Below are positions 43,701 to 52,614 of a DNA stretch of 64,000 nt, in pieces (position 1 is the first letter of the stretch; every line of letters starts with the position of its first letter). The DNA lies in contig NZ_JABWCS010000214.1 of the NCBI RefSeq assembly GCF_013359945.1, positions 124,001-188,000 of the forward strand. Reading direction: 5' to 3'. This DNA is from Paenibacillus agri. GTDB lineage: Bacteria; Bacillota; Bacilli; Paenibacillales; Paenibacillaceae. Both the position numbers and the translations under genes were made by a program. The notes below the pieces were generated by a model. That model did not search any database. It saw only the letters and a program-made list of their open reading frames with translations, and was not told where the DNA came from.

Positions 43701-44487
43701 TATCCCCCTAAATCCCCCTTTCTAAGGGGGACCCCAAGGGCCGCAGCCCTCTGGACACCCGCAAGTAAATCTCGACGGGAGAAGGTTGGTTAGCGGACAG
43801 ATGGTTTGGTTCGGCGTGGGAGCGGCCCTTCTTAGGCTCCCCTGGCGGGTTCGCCTGCGGGGCCTCCGCTGCGCTAGCCCCAAGCCCTTGCCCGAGCCCG
43901 CGATCCTCCGCAGGAGGCAGCCCAAGGCTCGGAAGCCAGCGACGGGCGAAGCGTCGCAAGCACTCCGCTTTGCCCCCGAGCCTGCGATCCTCCGTAGGAG
44001 GCAGCCTAGGCTCGGAAGCCAGCGACGGGCGAAGCGTCGCAAGGTAGTCCGCTTTGCCCCCGAGCCCGCGATCCTCCGTAGGAGGCAGCCCAGGCTCGGA
44101 AGCCAGCGACGGGCGAAGCGTCGCAAGCACTCCGTTTTGCCCCCGAGCCTGCGATCCTCCGCAGGAGGCAGCCTAAGGCTCGGAAGCCAGCGACGGGCGA
44201 AGCGACGCAAGGCAGTCCGCTTTGCCCCCGAGCCCGCGATCCTCCGTAGGAGGCAGCCCAGGCTCGGAAGCCAGCGACGGGCGAAGCGTCGCAAGCAAGT
44301 CCAAAGTCTTTAAAAGCCGAGGCCGCGCAGGCGAACCCGAAGGGGAGCCTAAGAAGGGCCGGTCCTAGCGCCAACGTATCAGTTACTATTCCACCACTGC
44401 CACTCCCACCTCGAGCTCTGCTTCCGGGTGTCCAGAGGGCGGCGCCCTCTGGGGCCCTCCCTTGGCGAAGGGAGGGTTTGGGAGGGA
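43701..44487. repeat. GC-rich composite inverted-repeat element between T-box and ileS
   Basis: Outer arms 43701-43765 and 44421-44487 are imperfect inverted repeats (shared core CGGGTGTCCAGAGGGC, plus TAAGGGGGA/GAAGGGAGGG blocks). A second pair lies inside: 43816-43878 and 44316-44372, sharing GCCCTTCTTAGGCTCCCC and GGGTTCGCCTGCG as inverted copies. The centre holds five tandem units. Composition is far GC-richer than the flanking genes, and open frames run through all phases with Arg/Leu/Pro-rich repetitive products, so it is judged non-coding. No transposase, target duplication or gene was seen. Confidence 0.85.
43891..44309. repeat. Five tandem 83-85-bp units
   Basis: Units begin at 43891, 43975, 44059, 44142 and 44227 (CCCGAGCC...). 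Each contains three palindromes: CCGAGCC/GGCTCGG, CCTCC-G(C/T)A-GGAGG and GCGACG/CGTCGC (the fourth unit has CGACGC instead). Units 1, 3 and 5 read GAGCCCGCG while 2 and 4 read GAGCCTGCG, so the array may have grown by duplicating a two-unit block. There are no spacers, so it is not a CRISPR array. Confidence 0.9.
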
Positions 44488-44533
44488 TCGAAAAAGGTTT
44501 TAAGATCAAAACCAAGGAAGGATTTGACCCTAA

Positions 44534-47500
44534 ATGCAAAAAGTAGACGTCAGAGAAAAAGCGCGGGCTAGAGACGTCCGCATCTTGAAGAAATGGAGCG
44601 ACGAAAATACGTTCCGCAGATCGATGGAGAACCGCGAAGGCCGCAAGAACTATGTGTTCTATGAAGGACCTCCTACAGCGAATGGTGCACCCCATATCGG
44701 GCACGTGCTGGGACGCGTAATCAAGGACTTTATCGGCCGTTACCAGACGATGAAGGGCTACCGCGTTGTTCGTAAAGCGGGCTGGGATACACACGGCCTG
44801 CCGGTTGAGCTGGGTGTTCAGAAGCAGCTCGGAATCTCCGGGAAACAGGAGATCGAAGAATACGGTGTAGAGAAATTTATCGAGAAATGTAAAGCGAGTG
44901 TCTTTGGATACGAGAAGCAATGGCGAGAGTTTACGGAAGCTATCGGTTACTGGACGGATCTGGATAACCCGTACATCACCCTGAACAATACGTACATTGA
45001 GAGTGTTTGGAACATCTTGGCGACAGTGCATGAGAAGGGCCTTCTATACCGTGGGCACCGAGTTAGTCCGTACTGTCCGAGCTGCCAAACGACACTGAGC
45101 TCCCACGAAGTTGCACAAGGCTACAAGACGGTCAAAGACCTCAGTGCTACCGCCAAGTTCAAGCTGGATGACAGCGGGGAATATGTACTGGCTTGGACGA
45201 CAACCCCTTGGACACTGCCGGCGCATATGGCGTTGGCGATGAACCCGGACATGGATTATGTGCGGGTACAGCAAGAGGATGGAGTATACATTCTGGCGAA
45301 GAATCTGGTGGATGATGTGATGAAGGGTGAGCATACGATCCTTTCCACGCATAAAGGTTCCGACTTTATCGGCAAAACCTATGCGCCTCCATTCAGCTAT
45401 ATTCAGGCTGAGAAGCACAATGTCATTGTTGGCGCCTCTTTCGTTACAGATGCCAGCGGTACAGGGATTGTACACATGGCTCCGGCGCATGGTGAGGATG
45501 ACTACAAGACTTGCCGCGAGAACGGCATCAGCTTTGTGAATGTGGTCGATGCTTCTGGTAAATATACGGACTTGATTGCTGATTTTGCCGGACGATTCGT
45601 GAAGGATTGCGATCTGGACATCGTGAAGACGTTGTCGGAGAAAGGTCTGCTCTACAGCAAGGAAAAATATGAGCACAGTTATCCGTTCTGCTGGCGCTGT
45701 GATACCCCGCTTCTGTACTATGCGACAGACAGCTGGTTCATCAGCACGACAGAGATCAAGGATCAACTCATTGCCAACAACAACGGTGTGAGCTGGTACC
45801 CTGAACACGTGCGTGATGGACGTTTTGGTAAATTCCTGGAGGAACTGGTGGACTGGAACATCAGCCGTAACCGTTATTGGGGAACACCGCTGAATGTATG
45901 GGTTTGTCAGGATACCGGCAAAGAGTTCGCACCGCACAGCATTGCTGAGATGAGAGCGATGGCCGTGGACGAAGTACCAGAGGATATCGAGCTGCACAAG
46001 CCGTTCGTGGACAACATCAAGCTGCGCAGTCCGTTCAGCGAGGGTGGAGTGATGGTACGTACATCGGAAGTTATCGACGTTTGGTTCGATAGCGGATCGA
46101 TGCCATTTGCGCAAAGCCACTATCCATTTGAAAATGCTGACGCGTTAGATGACCAATTCCCGGCGGATATGATCTGTGAAGGAATTGACCAGACTCGTGG
46201 CTGGTTCTACAGCCTGCTGGCAGTTTCCACGTTGTTCAAGGGCGTAGCGCCTTACAAAGCGGTTATTGCTACTGGTCATATCCTTGATGAAAATGGCCAA
46301 AAAATGTCCAAATCCAAGGGCAACGTCATTGACCCATGGGAAATCATGAACGAATACGGCACCGATGCTTTCCGTTGGGCGATCCTGTCCGACAGCGCAC
46401 CATGGAACAATAAACGCTTCTCCCGTGGTCTGGTCGGTGAGACCAAATCCAAAATCGTGGATACACTGGTCAACACGCATGCGTTCCTGACCTTGTATGC
46501 TGGCATTGACGGTTATGATCCGGCGGATCATCCGTTCAAAGTATCCGAACATAAGCTGGACCGCTGGATTCTTTCCCGTATGAACAGCCTGATCCTCTTA
46601 GTAGATAAAGGGCTGGCCGTGAACGATTTCGTCAATACGTCAAAAGCGATTGAGAACTTCATCGACGAGCTCAGCAACTGGTACATCCGTCGTTCCCGTG
46701 ACCGTTTCTGGGGCAGCGGCTTGGGCGAGGAAAAGCTGGATGCTTACCGTACGCTGACTCATGTACTGTTGACCACAGCACAGCTGATGGCGCCGTTCAC
46801 ACCAATGCTGTCGGAGGATATCTTCACAAACCTGGGTGGCGGCGAGAGCGTACACTTGGCGGATTATCCGGTAGCTGACGAAAGCCTGATCGACAAAGAG
46901 CTGGAGCAGGATATGGAAAGTGCTCGAGGCATCGTAGAGCTTGCACGTAACGTGCGTAACGAGACGGGCATTAAGAACCGCCAGCCGTTGTCCGAGCTGA
47001 TTGTTTCGATTGATCGCAGCTTCCACGTGGCCGACTATGAAGAAATCATCAAGGATGAGATCAACATCAAGAACATTGTGGTGGAGACCAGCGATAGCGG
47101 CTTTGTTGATTTTACCTTGAAGATGAATCTGAAGGTTGCTGGTAAAAAATACGGCAAAAATATCGGCTTCCTGCAAGGCTTCCTGAAGAGCCTGGATAGT
47201 GAGGCTACACGCAAAGCCGTACAGGACGGAGTAATCGCCATCGTTTCTCCGGAAGGGGAAGAGCTGCAAATCACCGCCGATGAGCTGCTGGTGGAGAAGC
47301 AGGCCAAGCCTGGCTTTGCCTCTGCATCTGGCTATGGTATCACTGTAGCGCTGAATACCGAGATCACGCCTGAACTGGTGCAAGAAGGCTGGGTGCGGGA
47401 GATCGTACGGGCGGTGCAGGATTACCGCAAACGTCTGGATCTGCCGATCGATAAGCGCATTGCACTGACACTGGATCTTGACGACGAACTGAAGGCGGCG

Positions 47501-47626
47501 GTTACTGCATTTGAGCATGTGCTACGTGAGAACGTCCTGGTTACCACTGTTGAATTAGGCGGGGCACAATCCTTTGAGACCGTGGAAGCCGGAGGCAAAT
47601 CTATCGGTATTCACATCGGTGCTTAA
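44534..47626 (+). CDS. ileS: Isoleucyl-tRNA synthetase
   Basis: A 1030-residue class I synthetase. HIGH motif at 54-57 (GAPHIGHVLGR), editing (CP1) domain with TTPWTLPAHMALAMNPD and GTGIVHMAPAHGEDDY, KMSKS at 590-594 (QKMSKSKGNVIDP), then the anticodon-binding and C-terminal domains. The N-terminus MQKVDVREKARARDVRIL and the overall length suit the longer, eukaryote-like IleS2 class, often linked to mupirocin tolerance; class assignment is tentative. AAGGAAGG lies 12 bases upstream of the ATG, a long spacing. Expression is expected to follow the T-box. Confidence 0.95.
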   Translation: MQKVDVREKARARDVRILKKWSDENTFRRSMENREGRKNYVFYEGPPTANGAPHIGHVLGRVIKDFIGRYQTMKGYRVVRKAGWDTHGLPVELGVQKQLGISGKQEIEEYGVEKFIEKCKASVFGYEKQWREFTEAIGYWTDLDNPYITLNNTYIESVWNILATVHEKGLLYRGHRVSPYCPSCQTTLSSHEVAQGYKTVKDLSATAKFKLDDSGEYVLAWTTTPWTLPAHMALAMNPDMDYVRVQQEDGVYILAKNLVDDVMKGEHTILSTHKGSDFIGKTYAPPFSYIQAEKHNVIVGASFVTDASGTGIVHMAPAHGEDDYKTCRENGISFVNVVDASGKYTDLIADFAGRFVKDCDLDIVKTLSEKGLLYSKEKYEHSYPFCWRCDTPLLYYATDSWFISTTEIKDQLIANNNGVSWYPEHVRDGRFGKFLEELVDWNISRNRYWGTPLNVWVCQDTGKEFAPHSIAEMRAMAVDEVPEDIELHKPFVDNIKLRSPFSEGGVMVRTSEVIDVWFDSGSMPFAQSHYPFENADALDDQFPADMICEGIDQTRGWFYSLLAVSTLFKGVAPYKAVIATGHILDENGQKMSKSKGNVIDPWEIMNEYGTDAFRWAILSDSAPWNNKRFSRGLVGETKSKIVDTLVNTHAFLTLYAGIDGYDPADHPFKVSEHKLDRWILSRMNSLILLVDKGLAVNDFVNTSKAIENFIDELSNWYIRRSRDRFWGSGLGEEKLDAYRTLTHVLLTTAQLMAPFTPMLSEDIFTNLGGGESVHLADYPVADESLIDKELEQDMESARGIVELARNVRNETGIKNRQPLSELIVSIDRSFHVADYEEIIKDEINIKNIVVETSDSGFVDFTLKMNLKVAGKKYGKNIGFLQGFLKSLDSEATRKAVQDGVIAIVSPEGEELQITADELLVEKQAKPGFASASGYGITVALNTEITPELVQEGWVREIVRAVQDYRKRLDLPIDKRIALTLDLDDELKAAVTAFEHVLRENVLVTTVELGGAQSFETVEAGGKSIGIHIGA

Positions 47627-47740
47627 AAATGTATCACTTGTCCGTTAATGGCATATACTAGCGTCACAAGCATAGATGAACAGTCTTCGGGCCGTCCGTC
47701 TATGCATGAAATATAGTTCCTTATATTTCGGCGCAAAATA

Positions 47741-47791
47741 ACGAGCCCGTGCTAAAGGAAAGATATTTCCTTTGCCGGGCTCGTCTGTTTT
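47741..47791 (+). terminator. Terminator after ileS
   Basis: ACGAGCCCG pairs with CGGGCTCGT, with an inner AAGGAAA/TTTCCTT stem, then CTGTTTT. Confidence 0.8.
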
Positions 47792-47825
47792 GAGACGCCA
47801 GGAACATGGGAAGGGACGGGTGACA

Positions 47826-48251
47826 GTGACGGAACGAAAGGAAGACAGCAAAGGTTCTGGGCCTAGAGGGAGAATCTCTATCAAGACCTCGGACAAGAAA
47901 AAGGGGCACAAGGAAACTCCAGCCTGGGATTCCCGAAATCCCGAGGAGATTCCGCTGGAGGAGAAGCTAAATCTCGTCTATCGGATGACTTTCGAACTGG
48001 CACAGCAGATGGAGAAGTCTCGGATTGCCCAGTATACAGAGCTTCTCTATTCTCCTTGGCGCTTAATCTGGTTGAATGTGCTCTCGGGAACGTCACGTGG
48101 AGTTGGAATTGCAGTGGGCTTCACGTTTTTTGCGGCAACGATTATTTATGTCCTTCAAGTGCTCGGGGCGCTTAATCTGCCGATTATCGGGGATTATATT
48201 GCGGATATCGTGCGGATTGTACAACATCAACTGGAACTGAAGACTTTTTAA
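47826..48251 (+). CDS. DUF5665 membrane protein
   Basis: A 141-residue protein with a charged N-terminal half and the DUF5665 region from about residue 45: LEEKLNLVYRMTFELAQQME, SPWRLIWLNVLSGTSRGVGI and a membrane helix (about 98-120). GTG at 47826 follows AAGGGA at nine bases; GTG at 47820 is too close. Function unknown. Its 3' end is overlapped by an opposing small gene. Confidence 0.75.
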   Translation: MTERKEDSKGSGPRGRISIKTSDKKKGHKETPAWDSRNPEEIPLEEKLNLVYRMTFELAQQMEKSRIAQYTELLYSPWRLIWLNVLSGTSRGVGIAVGFTFFAATIIYVLQVLGALNLPIIGDYIADIVRIVQHQLELKTF

Positions 48252-48450
48252 AAGCCGGGGCCTCTGCGCTGCTCCAAGCGCCTGCTTTGATCGGCTTTCT
48301 AAAGCTGTTCCATTCCCTTTTCAACCGCTGCAGCGGGGTGTACTGCTTCTTTTCCGTATAGATAATCCGCAGTTTTCTCATGAGCAGTTGATAACGCCGG
48401 TCATCTTGATGACTGAACTGATGAACTTCTTTAAAGTAATTAGGTTTCAT
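48184..48450 (-). CDS. Small basic protein of unknown function
   Basis: An 88-residue basic protein (begins MKPNYFKEVHQFSHQDDRRY) that I do not recognise. Support for it being real: AGAAGGAG eight bases ahead of its ATG and a well-spaced sigma-A promoter further up. Against: the last 23 or so codons are antisense to the DUF5665 gene, so the natural end may be fortuitous. Confidence 0.5.
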   Translation of the reverse strand: MKPNYFKEVHQFSHQDDRRYQLLMRKLRIIYTEKKQYTPLQRLKREWNSFRKPIKAGAWSSAEAPAFKKSSVPVDVVQSARYPQYNPR

Positions 48451-48509
48451 TATGCATACTCCTTCTGAGTTGGGTTCGTGATACACATAGACAGAAAAGA
48501 ATTTGTACA

Positions 48510-48539
48510 ATTATATCGGCCAACAGGTATATAGTTCAA
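48510..48539 (-). promoter_or_regulatory. Sigma-A promoter for the small basic protein
   Basis: On the - strand TTGAAC (48539-48534), 18 bases, TATAAT (48515-48510). Confidence 0.65.
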
Positions 48540-48680
48540 CAGAACTATTATACTAGGACATTCTGAACATTTTCTTAAACTTTTCTTTACAAAAAAAAGA
48601 GGAGCCGGTCTATAGCGTCCTGCAACCGTCTCCATGCGATTTATTCTGATGTTTTTCTGTGCTTAATTCCTGTATAGCTG

Positions 48681-49415
48681 TTAGTCTGTCCGGTCATTCT
48701 GGCTATGGGGGTCAAGCAGGTAACTACCCTCACCGCTGTCCATATAGTGCTTGTAGCTACGCCCTCGAACGACAGTTACATTGTTGCCTTCGATATCGGT
48801 AGCGATGAAATTTTCCCAAGGCTCTACGAAGCCTTCGGTCTCGTCGGCCTCAATTTCCATGTCTTCATAGGCTCCAACCTCATTACTTTCTGCCATGGCC
48901 GGAGAATTGGAGGTACCCCAGCTCTCGACAATTTGCCAGGCGTCTTCGCCGTCAAAACCATTCTGCTCTTCATTCTCGTCAAGACTGGTCCTTCCAAAAG
49001 GGGGCGTGAGGAATTCCTCTTCGGCGGGACGGTTATTCGGCTTCATTTGTTTGGGATTATGCTCTTTGCAGTAACGGGTAGCGGGGACGACGGCTAACCG
49101 CTCGAAGGGAATAGGTTCACCGCCGGCAATACAGGTGCCATAGGTTCCTTCATCCATTGCTTTCAAGGCTGCATCGATATCCTCCAGCTCATGCTCGTCC
49201 CGCTCCAGCAGGGAAATGTCCATGGACCGGTGATACAGGTCGGTAGCGGCATCGCCTGGATGATTATCGATTTCCGACAGTTCCCCGGAGTTGTCGCGCA
49301 TGGATTCCTGCAGCCCGTAATGCTCATTATTCTGCAGTCTGTGGCGGATATCCGCACGTTGCTGGTGCAGATCTGCACGAAGTTCCGAGAGCTGCTCTGC
49401 TGTCAGGTGTGTCAT
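48681..49415 (-). CDS. ylyA: DksA/TraR-type protein, YlyA/YteA family
   Basis: A 244-residue protein with an N-terminal coiled coil holding ELSEIDNHPGDAATDLYHRS (the DksA-like acidic tip) and a degenerate zinc finger YGTCIAGGEPIPFERLA ... YCKEHN in which only two of four cysteines remain, as in the YteA/YlyA group. A long acidic C-terminal tail follows. In B. subtilis ylyA sits between ileS and lspA, the same context, and its product binds RNA polymerase and adjusts sigma-G-dependent genes; transfer of that role is inference. It is opposite to its neighbours here. Confidence 0.8.
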   Translation of the reverse strand: MTHLTAEQLSELRADLHQQRADIRHRLQNNEHYGLQESMRDNSGELSEIDNHPGDAATDLYHRSMDISLLERDEHELEDIDAALKAMDEGTYGTCIAGGEPIPFERLAVVPATRYCKEHNPKQMKPNNRPAEEEFLTPPFGRTSLDENEEQNGFDGEDAWQIVESWGTSNSPAMAESNEVGAYEDMEIEADETEGFVEPWENFIATDIEGNNVTVVRGRSYKHYMDSGEGSYLLDPHSQNDRTD

Positions 49416-49563
49416 TTGATTGTGCTCCTTTCTGATCCTGCTTCAGAACATCATTCCTTCCCCTTCGCCTGTGCGGGAGGGCTCCTTGATAGGTTGACCG
49501 GAGAGAAGGGATTTTAGCGATGGAAAATAGTCCCCAAGAGTCCCTGCACGAAAGGGTCTGCAA

Positions 49564-49592
49564 TAGACGGGTCTTTAGGCCTGTGCTACAAT
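49564..49592 (+). promoter_or_regulatory. Probable promoter of lspA-rluD
   Basis: TAGACG (49564-49569), 17 bases, TACAAT (49587-49592), about 68 bases ahead of lspA. Confidence 0.5.
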
Positions 49593-49659
49593 ATACGAGT
49601 CTGTAATCAGTATTTGACCGCGTAGACGCGGGAAAAATAAGAACGGAGTGACAACTTCT

Positions 49660-50142
49660 GTGGTGTATTATCTGATAGCTCTCATTGCTTTTTTGATCGA
49701 CCAGGCAACCAAATATGTAATCGCTACGCGTCTGGAGCTCGGGGAACAAATTCCGGTGATTGGGAACTTCTTTCTGATTACCTCCCATCGCAACCGCGGG
49801 GCCGCTTTCGGCATTCTGGAGGGACAGCAGTGGTTCTTCATTTTGGTTACCATTGTGGTTGTTGCCGGTATCGTATGGTATCTGAATAAGGTCAAAGCGA
49901 CACGCAAATTGCTGCCTACCGCATTAGGTCTTGTACTCGGTGGAGCCGTCGGCAATTTCCTGGATCGGATGTTGAACGGCGAGGTTGTCGATTTTCTGCA
50001 ATTTAATTTTGGAAGCTATACCTTCCCGATCTTCAATGTCGCGGATTCCTGCATCGTTATCGGTGTGGCGCTGATTATTCTGGATTCGCTGCGTGATATG
50101 AAGGGCGGAGAAGAGATCACGGAAGTAAAGGAAACAAAGTAA
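49660..50142 (+). CDS. lspA: Lipoprotein signal peptidase (signal peptidase II)
   Basis: A 160-residue four-helix aspartic protease of the membrane that cleaves prolipoproteins such as the OppA and YlaJ homologues here. Catalytic Asp residues lie in GNFLDRMLNGEVVDFLQF and FNVADSCIV; SHRNRGAAFGIL is conserved. GTG at 49660 gives MVYYLIAL, aligning with B. subtilis; GTG at 49648 would overlap the GGAG site. Confidence 0.93.
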   Translation: MVYYLIALIAFLIDQATKYVIATRLELGEQIPVIGNFFLITSHRNRGAAFGILEGQQWFFILVTIVVVAGIVWYLNKVKATRKLLPTALGLVLGGAVGNFLDRMLNGEVVDFLQFNFGSYTFPIFNVADSCIVIGVALIILDSLRDMKGGEEITEVKETK

Positions 50143-50165
50143 GCTTACAGAAAGGAATGAATGAT

Positions 50166-51128
50166 TTGAATAATGACGTCAATCAGCAACCGGCATCCGG
50201 CTACGAAGAAGAGAGGGACGTCACGGAGTGGACGGTCTCCGGCGAGAATGCCCGGGAGCGTATTGATAAGTATATCACCGAGGCTTGGGAGGAAGAGGTG
50301 TCCCGTTCACAGGTTCAGCTGTGGATCAACGGCGGACATGTTACTGTGAATGGTGCAACGGTCAAAGCCAATCACAAGCTATGGGAAGGCGACGTGGTGG
50401 CTGTTACGGTACCTGAAGCGGAAGTCACGGATCTGATTGCGGAAAATATCCCGCTGGACATTGTGTATGAAGACAGCGATGTGATCGTTGTGAACAAGCC
50501 GCGCGGAATGGTCGTGCATCCTGCAGTAGGTCATCCCTCAGGAACGCTGGTCAATGCTCTCATGTATCATTGCAAGGACTTGTCCGGCATTAACGGTGAG
50601 ATCCGTCCAGGCATTGTACACCGCATTGACAAAGATACCTCTGGCCTTATTATGGCCGCGAAGAACGACGCCAGCCATGCTTCGCTGGCTGCGCAGCTGA
50701 AGGAGCACAGTGTGACCCGTCGTTATATTGCTGTAGTTCAGGGCAATCTGAGTCATGACAAAGGAACTGTAGACGCGCCAATCGGCAGAGATCCGCATGA
50801 TCGCAAGCTGTACACCGTAACGGAGAAGAACAGCAAAAAATCTGTAACTCATTTTACCGTACTGGAACGGTTTGGCGATTGCACGCTTCTGGAGCTGCAA
50901 CTGGAGACAGGGCGCACCCACCAGATTCGGGTACATATGAAATTCATCGGTCATCCTCTGGCTGGTGATCCGATCTATGGCCGCAGCAAAGGAACGACGA
51001 TGAAAGGTCAGGCTTTGCATGCAGCTGTCCTCGGATTTGTTCACCCTTCTACTGGAGAGTATATGGAGTACAGTGCACCGCTTCCAGCAGATATGGAAGA
51101 ATTATTGTTCGCTTTGCGTAGCAGATAA
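50166..51128 (+). CDS. rluD: Ribosomal large-subunit pseudouridine synthase, RluD type (YlyB)
   Basis: A 320-residue enzyme with an N-terminal S4 domain (about 25-90: RIDKYITEAWEEEVSRSQVQ) and the catalytic core with the Asp in GIVHRIDKDTSGLIM; LELQLETGRTHQIRVHMKFI follows. Start: AAAGGA abuts ATG 50157, so TTG at 50166, nine bases further, is preferred. Follows lspA as ylyB does in B. subtilis. Confidence 0.9.
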   Translation: MNNDVNQQPASGYEEERDVTEWTVSGENARERIDKYITEAWEEEVSRSQVQLWINGGHVTVNGATVKANHKLWEGDVVAVTVPEAEVTDLIAENIPLDIVYEDSDVIVVNKPRGMVVHPAVGHPSGTLVNALMYHCKDLSGINGEIRPGIVHRIDKDTSGLIMAAKNDASHASLAAQLKEHSVTRRYIAVVQGNLSHDKGTVDAPIGRDPHDRKLYTVTEKNSKKSVTHFTVLERFGDCTLLELQLETGRTHQIRVHMKFIGHPLAGDPIYGRSKGTTMKGQALHAAVLGFVHPSTGEYMEYSAPLPADMEELLFALRSR

Positions 51129-51160
51129 GTACAAATGAAGTGATAATAAATCCATGGTTT

Positions 51161-51190
51161 TGCATCACGGTTTACGTCATATTTATGATT
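51161..51190 (+). promoter_or_regulatory. Possible promoter of the aminotransferase gene
   Basis: TTGCAT (51161-51166), 18 bases, TATGAT (51185-51190). Imperfect -35. Confidence 0.4.
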
Positions 51191-51223
51191 AGAACTTTGA
51201 AAAAAAGCCAGGAGATGACCTTT

Positions 51224-52477
51224 ATGAGTATTGAACAATATCAAGATACATTCATCCAGAGTAACTTTGCAGACCGCATCGGCGGTGCCAATTACGGTAA
51301 AGACACCGCGATTTATAAATTCGAGAAAATCAAACGCGCCAAGGCATCCGCGAAGCTGGATTTCCCTGACATCGAACTTATTGACATGGGTGTCGGCGAA
51401 CCGGACGAAATGGCGGACGCGGGCATTGTTGCCAAGCTGGCCGAAGAAGCATCGAAGGAAGAGAACCGTGGTTATTCGGATAACGGTATTCCTGAGTTCA
51501 AGGCTGCAGCCGCACAATACTTGCACGATGTATTCAGCGTGGAAGGCATTGATCCGGTAACCGAGGTTGTGCATTCTATCGGTTCGAAGCCAGCATTGGC
51601 CATGTTGCCATCTTGCTTCATTAATCCCGGCGATATCACCATCATGACGGTTCCAGGCTATCCGGTCTTGGGAACACACACCAAATACTTGGGTGGACAA
51701 GTCTACACGGTGGAATTGAAAAAAGAGAACAAATTCCTGCCGGATCTGAACGCCATTCCTGAGGACATTGCCAAGAAAGCCAAACTGCTTTATTTGAACT
51801 ATCCGAACAACCCTACGGGAGCCAGTGCGACGCCTGAGTTCTTCGCTGAGGTAGTAGCTTGGGCCAAGAAATACGATGTTGTCGTGATTCATGATGCACC
51901 GTACGCTGCCCTGACCTATGATGGTGTGAAGCCGCTCAGCTTCCTGTCTGTGCCGGGTGCTAAGGATGTTGGTGTTGAGCTTCATTCCCTGTCCAAGTCG
52001 TATAACATGACTGGTTGGAGAATTGGCTTTGTGGCCGGCAACCCGCTGATTGTCAAAGCGTTCAGCGATGTGAAGGATAACAATGACTCCGGTCAGTTTA
52101 TCGCCATCCAAAAAGCCGCAGCCTATGGTCTGGCTAACCCGTCGATCACAGAAGCGATCGCGGACAAATATTCCCGCCGTCATAACTTGTTGGTGGATGC
52201 ACTGAACAGCCTCGGCTTCCAGGCCGAGAAGCCTAAAGGCTCGTTCTTCCTGTACGTGGCTGCGCCGAAAGGCGTGAAGGGCGGACGCCGTTTTGAGACT
52301 GGCGAAGATTTCTCGCAGTTCCTGATCCGTGAGAAGCTGATCTCCACCGTACCTTGGGATGATGCCGGAGCCTTTGTACGCTTCTCCGTAACCTTTGTTG
52401 CCAAAGGCGAAGAGGAAGAGCACCGCGTGATCTCTGAGATCAAACGCCGGCTCAGCGATGTTGAATTTGAATTCTAA
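51224..52477 (+). CDS. dapL: Class I/II aminotransferase, LL-diaminopimelate aminotransferase-like
   Basis: A 417-residue fold-type I PLP enzyme. PLP lysine in HSLSKSYNMTGWRIGF, YLNYPNNPTGA (Asn/Pro loop), HDAPYAALTYDG (Asp) and RFSVTF with the carboxylate-binding Arg. GVGEPDEMADAGIVAKLAEE replaces the GDTT(E)P of classical DapL, so the call to LL-diaminopimelate synthesis rests on family resemblance and on the diaminopimelate-type MurE; another aminotransferase is possible. Strong codon bias (AAC, TTC, GGT, GTT) suggests high expression. ATG at 51224 follows CAGGAG. A terminator closes it. Confidence 0.75.
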   Translation: MSIEQYQDTFIQSNFADRIGGANYGKDTAIYKFEKIKRAKASAKLDFPDIELIDMGVGEPDEMADAGIVAKLAEEASKEENRGYSDNGIPEFKAAAAQYLHDVFSVEGIDPVTEVVHSIGSKPALAMLPSCFINPGDITIMTVPGYPVLGTHTKYLGGQVYTVELKKENKFLPDLNAIPEDIAKKAKLLYLNYPNNPTGASATPEFFAEVVAWAKKYDVVVIHDAPYAALTYDGVKPLSFLSVPGAKDVGVELHSLSKSYNMTGWRIGFVAGNPLIVKAFSDVKDNNDSGQFIAIQKAAAYGLANPSITEAIADKYSRRHNLLVDALNSLGFQAEKPKGSFFLYVAAPKGVKGGRRFETGEDFSQFLIREKLISTVPWDDAGAFVRFSVTFVAKGEEEEHRVISEIKRRLSDVEFEF

Positions 52478-52492
52478 TATAGTGGATATAGT

Positions 52493-52530
52493 ATACCCCG
52501 CAGCCGTAATGGCTGCGGGGTATTGTTTTA
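52493..52530 (+). terminator. Terminator after the aminotransferase gene
   Basis: ATACCCCGCAGCC pairs perfectly with GGCTGCGGGGTAT over 13 bp, then TGTTTT. Confidence 0.92.
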
Positions 52531-52614
52531 CTCAGGGGAAAATGAAATACATATAACTGGTGGGCAAGCATCCGTTATCAAAACAACCAGTCCAGAAAGT
52601 GGAATCTTATCTAT

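Noticed and set aside
43891..44309. Tandem array as a CRISPR
   Set aside because: Units are directly abutting with no unique spacers, and no cas genes are present.
43708..45031. Long open frames on both strands through the 84-bp repeats
   Set aside because: They repeat the same Arg/Leu/Pro-rich peptide in several frames, lack ribosome-binding sites and arise from GC-rich tandem DNA.
45044..46120. 358-codon minus-strand frame within ileS
   Set aside because: No ribosome site and fully inside a conserved synthetase gene.
51041..52423. 460-codon minus-strand frame opposite the aminotransferase gene
   Set aside because: It is a shadow of a strongly codon-biased gene; the + strand product has full PLP-enzyme motifs.
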